DNA from: Streptomyces sp. NA04227
GTDB lineage: Bacteria; Actinomycetota; Actinomycetes; Streptomycetales; Streptomycetaceae
NCBI RefSeq assembly: GCF_013364195.1
Contig: NZ_CP054918.1
Coordinates: 434,001 to 498,000 of the forward strand
Direction of reading: 5' to 3'
Length of the DNA: 64,000 nucleotides
The position numbers and the translations under genes are program-made. Below the pieces are notes generated by a model, which did not search any database, had not been told where the DNA came from, and saw nothing but the letters and a program-made list of their open reading frames with translations. Of this stretch, positions 14,828 to 23,919 are shown in pieces (the first letter of the stretch is position 1; every line of letters begins with the position of its first letter).

Positions 14828-17800
14828 CGAGCACCATCCAGGCCCCTCCCCCCGCGGCCGCCGGTCCGGCGCCGTCGGCACCGGGCCCCTCCGGCGAACC
14901 GCGGTCCAGGAAGTGGCTGTTCGGGTTCTGGGCCGTGGTCTTCGTCCTGCTGCTCGCGGTGTCCCCGGGGCGGCAGACCTTCGACACCAAGCTCGGTGTG
15001 ACCACCGACCCGGGGCGCTTCCTGGCCGACTTCGGTGACCTCTGGCACGACGAGGCCGGATTCGGCGGCATCCTCAACCAGTACGTGGGCTACGCCTTCC
15101 CGATGCTGCCGTTCCACGGCCTGGGCAGACTGCTCCACATACCGGTGTGGCTGACCGAACGGCTGTGGCTCTCGCTGATCGTGACGGCCGCCTTCTGGGG
15201 CGCGGTGCGGCTGGCGGAACGCCTCGGCTTCGGCACCTCGACGACCCGGCTGCTCGGCGGCGCCGTGTACGCGCTGTGGCCGACGTTCACCATCGTGGTC
15301 GGCTCCACCTCGGCCGCGGCGCTGCCCGGCGCGGTGCTGCCGTGGGTGCTGCTGCCGCTGACCAACGAGAACCGCAGCGCACGTGTCGCGGCGCTGCGTT
15401 CGGCTCTGATCATCCCCTTCATGGGGGGCGTGAACGCCGCCTCGACCCTGGCCTCGCTGCTTCCGGTCGGCCTCTACCTGCTGTCCCGGCCCGCCGGTCC
15501 CCGGCGCCGCAAGCTCCTCGCCTGGTGGATCCCCGGAGTGCTGCTCGCCACCACCTGGTGGATCGTGCCGCTGCTCATGCTGGGCATCTACGGCGAGAAC
15601 TTCATGCCGTACGTGGAGACTTCGGCGACGACGACCGGCACCATGTCGGCCACCGAGACGCTCCGCGGAGCCGGCAACTGGGTCGCCTATCTGCACTTCG
15701 GCGAGGCCTGGCTGCCCGCCGGATGGACCGTGGTCTCCTCGGTCTTCGTGGTCGTGGGCACCGCCGTCGTCGCGGGCCTGGGTCTGGCCGGTCTGGCCCG
15801 CCGCGACCTGCCCGAGCGCCGCTGGCTGGTCCTTGTCGTGCTGAGCGTCGCGCTCGTCACCCTCGCGGGCTACGGCGGCGCGCTCGGCGCGCCCTTCCAC
15901 AGCACCGTTCAGGACCTGCTCAACGGTGCGCTGGTGCCGTTCCGCAACATCTACAAGTTCCAGCCGGGGCTCGCCCTCGCGCTCGCGCTGGGCCTCACGC
16001 ACCTGCTCGCCGTCGCCTTCGAAAGCAGGCAGGCGGCCCGGCTGCCCAACCGGCGCCTGGCTCCGCTTGCGGCGACCGTCCTGGTGCTGCCCGCGCTCGC
16101 GCTGCCGTACGTCAACGGCTCGATCCTGCAGCCCGGTTCCTTCAAGGAGCTGCCCGCGTACTGGAAGAGCACCGCGGACTATCTTCAGGCCCAGTCCCCC
16201 GACTCCCGTGCCCTGGTGGTGCCCGCGACCGCGCACGGCATCTACACCTGGGGCTCCCCCATCGACCAGCCGCTCGACGTGCTCGGCCGCTCCCCCTGGG
16301 CGCAGCGCGACTACGTGCCGTTCGGCAACCCGGGCAACCGCCGCGCGATGGACGCGGTGGAGCAGGCCCTGATGACCGGTGGTGAAGTACCGGGCCTGGC
16401 GGACTACTTGGGCCGGGCCGGACTGCACTACGTCGTGGTGCGCAACGACCTCGACCCGGACCAGCTCGGCCACGTACCGACGACCACCGTCAAGCGGACG
16501 CTGGCCCAGTCCGGCTTCCAGCGGGTCAAGGGCTTCGGCCCGATCACCACCGGTGGCCGTATCGCCGAGGACACCCCGCTCCAGGTGGAGGGGCTCTTCC
16601 CCCGCCAGCGCGCGGTGGAGATCTACGCCCCGGCCGACTCCGCCGTCGAGCAGCCAGGACGCGCGGAACTGCGCGCGGTCTCGGACACGGCGGTCGTCTC
16701 CGGCGGTCCCGAGTCGCTGCTCCAGCTCTCGGCGGACCCGGCCATGCGCGACCGTCCGGCCGTGCTGACCGGTGACGAGCACCCCGGGGTCGACAAGCCC
16801 GCCGTGCAGGTCAACGCGGACGGCCTGCGCCGCGCGGACACCCGCTTCGGTCTGGTCAACTCCAACACCTCGTACACCTACACGCCCACCGAGCGCAACG
16901 CCCCCGAGGCGTTGCAGGACCCGGGCGACAAGCCGAAGCAGATCCTCCCCAGGGAGGGCACCTCGCACCAGACGGTGGCGGAGATCGAGGGCGCGAAGGC
17001 GGTCACGGCCTCCTCCAGCGGCAACTGGCTCTTCCACCTGCCGCAGTACGACCCGGTCAACGCCTTCGACGGCAACCCGGACACGGCGTGGGCCGAGGGC
17101 TCGGCGGGCAGTCCCGAAGGGGAGTGGCTGAAGGCCGAGTTCGACGACAGTACGGACATTCCGTCCAGCTTCGCCGTCACGCCGCTGCCGCAGCAGGGCG
17201 TGCGGTCGGCGCCGACCCAGGTCCGCGTGGAGACCGAACAGGGCAGTGTCACCAGCTCCTTGCAGCCCGACGGCAGCAAGCAGAGCCTGGCGGCGGCCCC
17301 GGGCAAGAGCCGCTGGATCAAGCTCACGATCCTTGACGCGCAGGCCGCGCACAGCGGTCTGACCGGTGCCGGGTTCTCCGAGATCTCGATCCCGGACGTG
17401 AAGATGACCCGGCTGCTCAGGCTCCCCACCGACGGGAAGTCCGCCGGCGCCGACAGCGAGGTCGTCTCGCTGCACCGCACCGCCGACCCCGGTGGTCTCT
17501 CGCCCGCCGGAACCGAGCCGGGGCTGCACCGCACCTTCTCCACGTCCGAGTCGCGGCCGTACCGCGTCGACGCCCAGGCGGTGCCGGTTCCCGGTGACGC
17601 ACTGGACAAGCTGCTGTACGAGGTGGCTCCGGAGCAGCGGCGACGAGTGGTGGCGAGCGCCGACTCGACCTCGCGCCTCAACCCGGACATCTCCGCGCGC
17701 AACCTGACCGACGGAGACCTGGCGACGGCCTGGATCGCCGGGGACCGCCCGGTGGTTCACCTGAAGTGGCCGGACAAGAAGAAGATCGACGCGATCGTGC

Positions 17801-19173
17801 TGCCCGCGGCGGGCGGTCTGTCGACGCGGCCCGAGGAAGTGCAGATCAACACTCCCACCGGAGCGCTGATCGCCAGTGTCGACGAGAACGGCTGGGTCCG
17901 CTTCCCGGCGGTCACCACCAACCAGCTCGACATCACCATCACCCGGACCGCGCCGCTGACGGTCCACAACCCGGTGGCCGACGAGGACCTCCAGCTTCCG
18001 GTCGGCCTCAGCGAGGTGTACGTACCGGCACTTGAGGACTACCGGACGCCGACGCCGAAGGCGTCCCGTACCTTCGCACTCCCCTGTGGCGAGGGTCCGC
18101 CGCTGGCCATCGACGACCAGTTGCACGCCACCAGTGCCCGGGGCGCCGTGCGCGATCTCGTGGAGCGGCGGCCCATCGAGGTGACGCTGTGCCAGGAGAA
18201 CAAGGAGAACGCCGAACTGCCCATGGACGCGGGCAAGCACCGGGTGCAGACGGCGGGCACGGGTCCGCTCGCCGTGAGCGACCTGACGTTCACGCACGGC
18301 GGCGGCGAGGCGGCGGCTTCGGCGGCGCGTCCGCTGAAGGTCCTGGACGGCGGCGGCGACGACCGCACCATGCGGGTCGGCGCGGGCGAGGCCACGTACC
18401 TCACCACCTTCGAGAACCACAACAAGGGCTGGACCGCCACGCTCAACGGCAAGAAGCTCGAGTCGCTGCGTCTGGACGGCTGGCAGCAGGGCTTCCTGGT
18501 GCCGGCCGGTGCGGGCGGCACGGTAGAGCTGCACTACGAGCCGGCCGACACCTACCGGGCCGGGCTCATCGGCGGCGCGGCCGGAGTGGTCCTGCTCGCG
18601 GCGCTGGTGCTCTGGCGCCGCAAGGCCGAGAACCCCGACGAGCCGTCGGCGGCACCGGCCGGACCTGGCCTGATCCTCGGCACCGTGGCGCTCACTCTGG
18701 TGGGCGTGGTGATCGCGGGACCGCTGGCGCTGATCGTGCCGGTGCTCGCGGTACTCGCCCGGTGGCGGCACGAGCTGCTCGTGCCGCTGGCGCTCGGCTC
18801 CATGGTGATCGCCGGTGCGGTGGCCGCCACCGGAGCCGGTGAGTCCCCCGCCGCCGAGGAGGGCGCGTTCGGTCCCGTCGCCCAACTCTTCGCGCTGATC
18901 GCCCTGTTCGCCGCGCTGGTGAGCGTGCGCCGGGGCGACGAGAGCGGGCAGGCGCACGGTTCCCACGGCGGGGGCGGCAACGACACCCTCGAACTGCCTC
19001 AGCAGTCCGGTGGCGCGCACGCGGCTCCGCGCGGCCGTCGGCGGGAGGGTCCCGAGCAGGCGCCGGAACTGCCCCGCCGCAGCGGCTGGACGTCCGGACC
19101 CACCCTGTCCGCCCGCGAGCGGACGGCGGAGCGGGCACCTGAGGCCCCCCGGCAGGAAGGGGAACCGGGATGA
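14824..19173 (+). CDS. AftD-like alpha-(1->3)-arabinofuranosyltransferase, multipass membrane protein
   Basis: A 1449-residue protein. A Pro/Ala-rich leader is followed by a GT-C-type membrane domain with about ten helices in residues 30-480; FDTKLGVTTDPGRFLADFGD is the DUF3367/AftD signature with the probable catalytic Asp near the first loop. Residues about 500-1240 are extracytoplasmic, with two discoidin-like carbohydrate-binding stretches (NAFDGNPDTAWAEG and NLTDGDLATAWIAG). Three more helices and a charged cytoplasmic tail close it. AftD of mycobacteria adds alpha-1,3-arabinofuranose from decaprenyl-phosphoarabinose. Streptomycetes lack the mycolyl-arabinogalactan wall, so the acceptor here is probably another surface glycan. 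ATGA overlaps couple both ends to neighbours. Confidence 0.9.
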   Translation: MTSTIQAPPPAAAGPAPSAPGPSGEPRSRKWLFGFWAVVFVLLLAVSPGRQTFDTKLGVTTDPGRFLADFGDLWHDEAGFGGILNQYVGYAFPMLPFHGLGRLLHIPVWLTERLWLSLIVTAAFWGAVRLAERLGFGTSTTRLLGGAVYALWPTFTIVVGSTSAAALPGAVLPWVLLPLTNENRSARVAALRSALIIPFMGGVNAASTLASLLPVGLYLLSRPAGPRRRKLLAWWIPGVLLATTWWIVPLLMLGIYGENFMPYVETSATTTGTMSATETLRGAGNWVAYLHFGEAWLPAGWTVVSSVFVVVGTAVVAGLGLAGLARRDLPERRWLVLVVLSVALVTLAGYGGALGAPFHSTVQDLLNGALVPFRNIYKFQPGLALALALGLTHLLAVAFESRQAARLPNRRLAPLAATVLVLPALALPYVNGSILQPGSFKELPAYWKSTADYLQAQSPDSRALVVPATAHGIYTWGSPIDQPLDVLGRSPWAQRDYVPFGNPGNRRAMDAVEQALMTGGEVPGLADYLGRAGLHYVVVRNDLDPDQLGHVPTTTVKRTLAQSGFQRVKGFGPITTGGRIAEDTPLQVEGLFPRQRAVEIYAPADSAVEQPGRAELRAVSDTAVVSGGPESLLQLSADPAMRDRPAVLTGDEHPGVDKPAVQVNADGLRRADTRFGLVNSNTSYTYTPTERNAPEALQDPGDKPKQILPREGTSHQTVAEIEGAKAVTASSSGNWLFHLPQYDPVNAFDGNPDTAWAEGSAGSPEGEWLKAEFDDSTDIPSSFAVTPLPQQGVRSAPTQVRVETEQGSVTSSLQPDGSKQSLAAAPGKSRWIKLTILDAQAAHSGLTGAGFSEISIPDVKMTRLLRLPTDGKSAGADSEVVSLHRTADPGGLSPAGTEPGLHRTFSTSESRPYRVDAQAVPVPGDALDKLLYEVAPEQRRRVVASADSTSRLNPDISARNLTDGDLATAWIAGDRPVVHLKWPDKKKIDAIVLPAAGGLSTRPEEVQINTPTGALIASVDENGWVRFPAVTTNQLDITITRTAPLTVHNPVADEDLQLPVGLSEVYVPALEDYRTPTPKASRTFALPCGEGPPLAIDDQLHATSARGAVRDLVERRPIEVTLCQENKENAELPMDAGKHRVQTAGTGPLAVSDLTFTHGGGEAAASAARPLKVLDGGGDDRTMRVGAGEATYLTTFENHNKGWTATLNGKKLESLRLDGWQQGFLVPAGAGGTVELHYEPADTYRAGLIGGAAGVVLLAALVLWRRKAENPDEPSAAPAGPGLILGTVALTLVGVVIAGPLALIVPVLAVLARWRHELLVPLALGSMVIAGAVAATGAGESPAAEEGAFGPVAQLFALIALFAALVSVRRGDESGQAHGSHGGGGNDTLELPQQSGGAHAAPRGRRREGPEQAPELPRRSGWTSGPTLSARERTAERAPEAPRQEGEPG

Positions 19174-20552
19174 CCGCGGTGGAACCCGCCGTGTCACGCG
19201 AGGCGGGGCCGCCGCGCCGGGTGCCCTTCCCGGTCGTCGACGAGATCTCGCGGCACTGCCTGGACCCGGCGGAGCCGGAGACGGTGCACATCGAGGTGCA
19301 CCTGCCCGGACGGCTCGATCCGGAGCGGTTCAGGGCGGCGTTCACCGAGGCACTGCTGCGCCACCCCGGGGTCCTCATGCGCGAGGCGCCCGGCGGCTGG
19401 TACCGACGGCGCTACGAATGGGAGTTGACGCGGCGGCCGGAGGTCGAGACGGTGACGTTCTCGGCCTCCGGGCCGGGGGCCCTGGAACGGGCCAGGACCC
19501 GGGCGCTGACCTCGGCGCCGTCGCTGGCGCAGTCGCCACCGGTGCGGGTGGAGGTCGTCCAGCCGCCCGAGGGCACCGAGGCGACGGACGCGCCCGGTGA
19601 CGGGCCGGTCGCCGCCCTGATCGTCACCCTCAATCACACCGCGCTCGACGGCCCGGCCTGTATGCGCATCCTGGCCACCGCCGCCGCGTTGTACGGCGGA
19701 GTCGACAACGAACCCCCGGTGCTCGCGCCCGCGCGCCCCGGGGGTGCCCCGCCCGGTTCCGCGCCCGCCCCGACCGCGGCGTCCTCGGCGTTCACCCTGC
19801 CCGCCCGGGTGGCCCGGGGCAATCCTGGTTCCGGGGCGGGCAACGCGATGCTGGTCATGGAACTGCCGGTGCCGGGGCGGCCCAAGGGGGCCCCGTACAC
19901 CGTCAACGATCAGCTGATGGTCGCCACCGCGCTGACCGTCGCGGAGTGGAACGAGCGGCGGGGCGCCCGGCCCCGGCCGCCGCGGATCACGATGCCGGTC
20001 GACGATCGCAGCCGGGGCGCCGACATGCCCATCGGCAATGGCACCCGCCTGGTCGAAGTGCCGTACGCCCCCAGGGAGTTGAGCGAGTTCGGCATGGCGG
20101 AGCTGCTGCGCAGGACCGCCGACCGCACCCGGCTGCTCAAGGCCAGGCCCGGTCCGCAGCTCGGTCGCGCGGCCACACTCCTCGCCGCGCCCGTGCTGCC
20201 GGTCGCCGCGCGCGCCCTGCTGGTCAGGTCGGTGCGCAGACTGTCCGCGCCGCTGGCGTCGACCACGCTGCTCAGCAACATCGGCCGTATCCCGTATCCG
20301 CTGGACTTCGGCGACGCGGGGCGCGCCCGTGCCGTGTGGTTCTCCGCCCCCGCCCGCCTGCCGCGTGGCCTGTCGGTGACCGCCGCGTCCACCGACGGGA
20401 AGCTGCATCTCGCCCTGCGCTGGTCGAGGTCCCTGCTCGGACCGGCGGACGGGGCGGCACTGCGCGACATCTTCGTCCGCCATCTCGCGTCCACAGCCGT
20501 GGACGCACGGCCTGCAACCGTCCCGCCGCAAGCCTCCGGGAAGGGCTCATGA
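19170..20552 (+). CDS. Condensation/acyltransferase-fold protein (PapA-like)
   Basis: A 460-residue protein of the CoA-dependent acyltransferase/NRPS-condensation superfamily. The active-site motif reads LNHTALDGPACMRIL: the general-base His and the DG are kept, and the first of the usual two His is Asn. The structural motif near the C-terminus, STDGKLHLALRWSRSL, fits the DFGWG-region strand loosely. A bifurcated N- and C-terminal CAT-like half is evident. In this operon it may acylate a surface glycan, as Pap proteins acylate mycobacterial glycolipids; this is inferred. It overlaps both the AftD-like gene and the next methyltransferase by four bases. Confidence 0.82.
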   Translation: MTAVEPAVSREAGPPRRVPFPVVDEISRHCLDPAEPETVHIEVHLPGRLDPERFRAAFTEALLRHPGVLMREAPGGWYRRRYEWELTRRPEVETVTFSASGPGALERARTRALTSAPSLAQSPPVRVEVVQPPEGTEATDAPGDGPVAALIVTLNHTALDGPACMRILATAAALYGGVDNEPPVLAPARPGGAPPGSAPAPTAASSAFTLPARVARGNPGSGAGNAMLVMELPVPGRPKGAPYTVNDQLMVATALTVAEWNERRGARPRPPRITMPVDDRSRGADMPIGNGTRLVEVPYAPRELSEFGMAELLRRTADRTRLLKARPGPQLGRAATLLAAPVLPVAARALLVRSVRRLSAPLASTTLLSNIGRIPYPLDFGDAGRARAVWFSAPARLPRGLSVTAASTDGKLHLALRWSRSLLGPADGAALRDIFVRHLASTAVDARPATVPPQASGKGS

Positions 20553-21289
20553 CCACCACCACCGAGTCCAAGCGCGACAGCCTGCGCGACTTCTACGAGA
20601 ACCCCTCGGTTCCCGTCGCGTCCGGCGATGCCCGCAGCATCCGCCAGGCCCGGATGCTCGCCGAGGTGCTCGGCCCGGCCACCGACGGGGCGGCCACCGT
20701 CCTGGACGTGGGCTGCGGGGACGGCTCCGCCGCCTCGGTGGCCGCGCCCCTGCTCGCCGGTCACCGCCTGGTCGGGGTCGACTGGTCGCAGGACGCGCTG
20801 CGCCGCGCCAAGACCCATCTGCCGCACGCCGTACGGGGTGAACTGACCGACGGCGGGCTGCCGTTCCCCGACGGCTGCGCGGACGCGGTCCTGTTCAGCG
20901 AGGTCATCGAGCACCTCGTCGACCCGGACTCCGCCCTCGACGAGCTGCGCCGGGTGCTCCGGCCCGGCGGCCATCTGATGCTGTCCACCCCGAACCTGGC
21001 CGCCTGGTACAACCGCGGGCTGCTGCTCGCCGGAGTGCAGCCGGTGTTCTCCGAGGTCAGCCTGCGTGGCATCCACGGCAGGCCCGGCTCGGAGGTGGTG
21101 GGGCATCTGCGGCTGTACACGGCGCGCGCTTTGAAGGAGTTCGTGGCCGCCTCCGGGTTCGAGGTGGTCAAAGTGGCGGGCGCTCCGTTCCACGGTGTGC
21201 CGAAGCCGCTGCGCGCCCTCGACCGGCTCGCCTGTATGAGCCCCTCCCTCTCGTCCCTGCTCCTGCTGCACGCCAGGAAAAGGACCTGA
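20549..21289 (+). CDS. Class I SAM-dependent methyltransferase
   Basis: A 246-residue methyltransferase with VLDVGCGDGSAA (motif I), LVGVDWSQDALRRAK (motif II region) and CADAVLFSEVIEHLVDPD with LRPGGHLMLSTPN (motifs post-I and III), close to the UbiE/Methyltransf_11 pattern. The start is set by the 4-bp overlap with the acyltransferase-like gene. The long upstream frame in this register is a shadow. A glycolipid or sugar substrate is likely from context; no other clue to its acceptor. Confidence 0.88.
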   Translation: MTTTTESKRDSLRDFYENPSVPVASGDARSIRQARMLAEVLGPATDGAATVLDVGCGDGSAASVAAPLLAGHRLVGVDWSQDALRRAKTHLPHAVRGELTDGGLPFPDGCADAVLFSEVIEHLVDPDSALDELRRVLRPGGHLMLSTPNLAAWYNRGLLLAGVQPVFSEVSLRGIHGRPGSEVVGHLRLYTARALKEFVAASGFEVVKVAGAPFHGVPKPLRALDRLACMSPSLSSLLLLHARKRT

Positions 21290-21294
21290 CGGGC

Positions 21295-22227
21295 ATGTGG
21301 TGGGGTGTGGCGGCCGCACTCCTGGCGAACGTCCTCTTCAGTACGGGATTCGTGCTGGAGAAGCGGGCGCTCGGCGCGCTGCCCTCCGTCGACGTGCGCC
21401 GCCCGGCGCAGCTGATCCGGCTGGTGCTCGGCAGCCCCCTCTGGTTCGCGGGGGCGCTGGCCCTCGCGGCGGGCTTCGGTGCGCAACTCCTGGTGTACCG
21501 CACCCTGCCGGTCGCCGCCGCCCAGGGCATCTTCGTCTCCGGTCTCGTCCTCCTGTTGCTGCTCTCCTCGCGGCTGCTCGGCGAGGAGACCTCGGGGCGG
21601 GAGCGCGGGGCGATGGCCGTGATCCTGCTCGCGCTGCTGATGATCGTGCTCTCGCTCGGCGCGGGCACGGACACGATCGGCGACGAGGCCTCCGCGCCGG
21701 TGATCCTGGCGATCGGGGTGCCCTCCATCGCCCTGAGCCTGTCGCTGTACGCGGGCGCGGAACGCCGAGCCCGCCGCCGCCACCGGCTGCCGACCACCGG
21801 AGTCCCCTACGGCGTGGCCCTCGGCATCCTCTACGGCGTCAGTTCGCTCGCCATCAAGGGAGTGTCCGGTCATCTCACGGGGTTCACCGACGCCCCGGTG
21901 GCCGCGGCGGCGGACCTCTTCGGCTCCCCGTACCCCTATCTCCTGCTGTGCACCGGACCGTTCGGCCTCGTCCTGTCCCAGGCCGCGCTCCAGCGCTGCC
22001 GGGCCTCGCTGATCGTGCCCGTCTGCACCACGGTCACCTCGGTCTACACCGCGGTGACCGGCACCCTCGCCTTCGGCGAGTCCCTCCCCCACGAGCCGGT
22101 GAAGCTCGCCCTGCGGCTGGGCGGCACGGTCCTCGCCCTGTCCGTCCTGCTCGCCCTGCCCAAGCACGACGCCCCGCCGCAGCCGACGGGGCACGCACAC
22201 AAGGAGCTCATCCCCCGTGAAACTTGA
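21295..22227 (+). CDS. DMT/EamA-superfamily membrane transporter-like protein
   Basis: A 310-residue protein with about ten hydrophobic helices, for example WWGVAAALLANVLFSTGFVL, MAVILLALLMIVLSLGAG and VLALSVLLALPKHD, matching the drug/metabolite transporter superfamily with two EamA-like halves. It follows the methyltransferase by five bases. In a glycan-assembly operon it could flip or export a lipid-linked sugar, as small DMT proteins do in some polysaccharide systems, but the sequence alone does not settle this. The C-terminal tail runs past the start of the next gene by 11 bases. Confidence 0.85.
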   Translation: MWWGVAAALLANVLFSTGFVLEKRALGALPSVDVRRPAQLIRLVLGSPLWFAGALALAAGFGAQLLVYRTLPVAAAQGIFVSGLVLLLLLSSRLLGEETSGRERGAMAVILLALLMIVLSLGAGTDTIGDEASAPVILAIGVPSIALSLSLYAGAERRARRRHRLPTTGVPYGVALGILYGVSSLAIKGVSGHLTGFTDAPVAAAADLFGSPYPYLLLCTGPFGLVLSQAALQRCRASLIVPVCTTVTSVYTAVTGTLAFGESLPHEPVKLALRLGGTVLALSVLLALPKHDAPPQPTGHAHKELIPRET

Positions 22228-22456
22228 CGACGCGTTGCTGAAGATCCTCGCCTGCCCGCTCGACAAGGGCCCGCTCCATCTGCTGCTGCCCGACGAGACG
22301 GGCACCGACACCCCGGCGCCGGGGACCGTCCTCTACAACCCACGCCTGCAACGCCGTTATCCGGTGCTCGACGGCATACCGCAACTGCTGCCCGCCTGTG
22401 GGGAGCAGGTCGACGCTCAGGAGCACGAGCGGCTCCTGAAACGGATCACCTCATGA
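22217..22456 (+). CDS. Trm112-like (UPF0434) small protein
   Basis: A 79-residue protein with the Trm112/YcaR pattern ILACPLDKGPLHL, then NPRLQRRYPVLDGIPQLLP. In eukaryotes Trm112 is a zinc-finger activator of methyltransferases. Only one of the usual paired Cys (ACPLDKG) is obvious here, so metal binding is doubtful. Its position directly before the FkbM methyltransferase (ATGA overlap at 22453) suits a methyltransferase-partner role, an inference worth noting. Start GTG 22217 lies inside the preceding gene. Confidence 0.82.
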   Translation: MKLDDALLKILACPLDKGPLHLLLPDETGTDTPAPGTVLYNPRLQRRYPVLDGIPQLLPACGEQVDAQEHERLLKRITS

Positions 22457-23232
22457 CCGTCGCCGCGCGGCTCGCTCCCTTCCTGCCGAGCCGTCTCGTC
22501 GCGGCCACGGCCCGGGTCCTGTACACCCGCTTCGAGCCCGAGCTCGCGCGCCTGGACGAACTCTGCCCGGCGGGCTGCGGCACCGCGCTCGACGTGGGCG
22601 GCTGGTACGGGCCCTGGTCGCGGCGGCTGGCACGCACGGCACGCCAGGTGGTGACCGTCGAACCCGTACCGCGTCTGGCCGGGCTGCTCAGGTCGAGCGC
22701 TCCGGCCAATATGCGGATCGTCGAGGCCGCCGCCTCGGACGTCGCGGGAACCGCGCGGTTATGGCTGCCCGCGGGCGACGGAGGCGAACGCGGTGTCTCC
22801 TCGCTCGTACAGCGCGACATCCACGGCCGCGGGATCGACGTACGCACCGTGACCCTCGACAGTCTCGGCCTGAGTGACGTCGGCTTCATCAAGATCGACG
22901 TGGACGGCAACGAGCAGGCCGTCCTGCGCGGCGCCCGGGAACTGCTCACCCGCGACCGCCCCGCGCTGTTCATCGAACTGGAAGCCCGTATCCAGCCGGT
23001 GGCGCCGGTGGTGGATCACCTCGCCGAACTCGGCTACCAGGGCTGGGTGTTGCCCGCCAAGAACTGGGTTCCCCTGAGGGACTTCGGTCTCGAAAGCCAC
23101 CAGGCGGCCACCGCCCACGTCGTCCAACAGGGCCTGCTCAGACGCGTACTCCCGCTGTCGGGGCCCCGCTACGTGAACTCGGTCCTGTTCCTGCCCGACG
23201 GCCGCCGGCCTGCGGGAGCGGCGCAGGCATAG
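22453..23232 (+). CDS. FkbM-family methyltransferase
   Basis: A 259-residue methyltransferase with TALDVGGWYGPWSRRLAR (motif I), VVTVEPVPRLAGLL, and the FkbM hallmark VGFIKIDVDGNEQAVLRGA. FkbM enzymes methylate hydroxyl groups of polyketides and sugars, so it would suit O-methylation of a surface glycan sugar. It is the last gene of the coupled operon that starts at 12781. A TTA codon at 22759-22761 is in frame, which in Streptomyces suggests dependence on the bldA tRNA and therefore late expression of this step. Confidence 0.88.
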   Translation: MTVAARLAPFLPSRLVAATARVLYTRFEPELARLDELCPAGCGTALDVGGWYGPWSRRLARTARQVVTVEPVPRLAGLLRSSAPANMRIVEAAASDVAGTARLWLPAGDGGERGVSSLVQRDIHGRGIDVRTVTLDSLGLSDVGFIKIDVDGNEQAVLRGARELLTRDRPALFIELEARIQPVAPVVDHLAELGYQGWVLPAKNWVPLRDFGLESHQAATAHVVQQGLLRRVLPLSGPRYVNSVLFLPDGRRPAGAAQA

Positions 23233-23326
23233 CCCTGCACGTGGCGGTGCCCCTACGGACGTGCGAGGTGGCGCCTGGTCACGCCCTCGTACGACACGGC
23301 CCGCGCCCGCATGTCGGGCCGCCCCC

Positions 23327-23815
23327 TCAGCCCGCCTCTTCGCCGCCGACCGCGGAGTCGTAAGCGCGCAGCGTGTCGACAAAGAGCTGTCGCTGATCCG
23401 GTGTCAGGGGAGCGAGGGCGGTGCGCCAGGCCGCCGCGCCCGGGGCGAGCCAGGCGCTGATCGCGGCCTGCTGGTCGGGTGCGATGCCGATGATCCGCCG
23501 ACGCCGGTCCGCCTCGTCCTCGCGCCGCTCCAGGATGCCCTGCCTGCTCAGGTCGCCGACCAGCAGGCTCGCGGTCGTGGGGGCGATCCCGAGGCGGGCC
23601 GCCAGCTCGTTCACGGTCATCGGGCCGTCGAAGAGCAGATACGAGAGCAGCGAGAGGTGACGCGGGGCCAGCGAGAAGGACCGCAGCGCCTCGGGCACGG
23701 GGATCTTCTTGACCCGCCCCACCATCCTCGGCATGAGCAGCAGCAGATCCCGGACGGCCTCGTCGACTCCGTTCCCGGCGCGCTCAACGGCATGGTGCGC
23801 CTTGGACGTTGACAC
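23327..23815 (-). CDS. MarR-family transcriptional repressor
   Basis: A 162-residue winged-helix protein with LSLLSYLLFDGPMTVNELAA followed by RLGIAPTTASLLVGDLSRQG as the helix-turn-helix and LERREDEADRRRRIIGIAP as the wing with its conserved D-x-R-R. I start at the second of two adjacent GTG codons (23815), eight bases after GGGAGGGG. It diverges from the tautomerase gene. The 8+8 palindrome at 23835-23852 lies in the shared promoter and is the natural operator, so it should repress itself and the tautomerase until a ligand binds. Confidence 0.87.
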   Translation of the reverse strand: MSTSKAHHAVERAGNGVDEAVRDLLLLMPRMVGRVKKIPVPEALRSFSLAPRHLSLLSYLLFDGPMTVNELAARLGIAPTTASLLVGDLSRQGILERREDEADRRRRIIGIAPDQQAAISAWLAPGAAAWRTALAPLTPDQRQLFVDTLRAYDSAVGGEEAG

Positions 23816-23834
23816 CACACACCCCTCCCCGTTT

Positions 23835-23852
23835 ATCTTTGACCTCAAAGAT
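23835..23852. promoter_or_regulatory. MarR-type operator palindrome
   Basis: ATCTTTGA (23835-23842), two central C bases, TCAAAGAT (23845-23852): a perfect 8-bp inverted repeat with the TTTGA/TCAAA core common to MarR-family sites. It lies 20 bases upstream of the regulator start and 68 bases upstream of the tautomerase start. Confidence 0.8.
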
Positions 23853-23919
23853 GTTTTGCTTTGCTTACAAAGTGAAACGTCCCCCGCGGCACCCGCCGGT
23901 GACGAACGGAGACTCCACC

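Noticed and set aside
14731..19197. 1488-codon frame on the minus strand opposite the AftD-like gene
   Set aside because: Arg/Gly/Asp-rich shadow of the real gene produced by high-GC codon bias; the plus-strand frame has clear domains and membrane helices.
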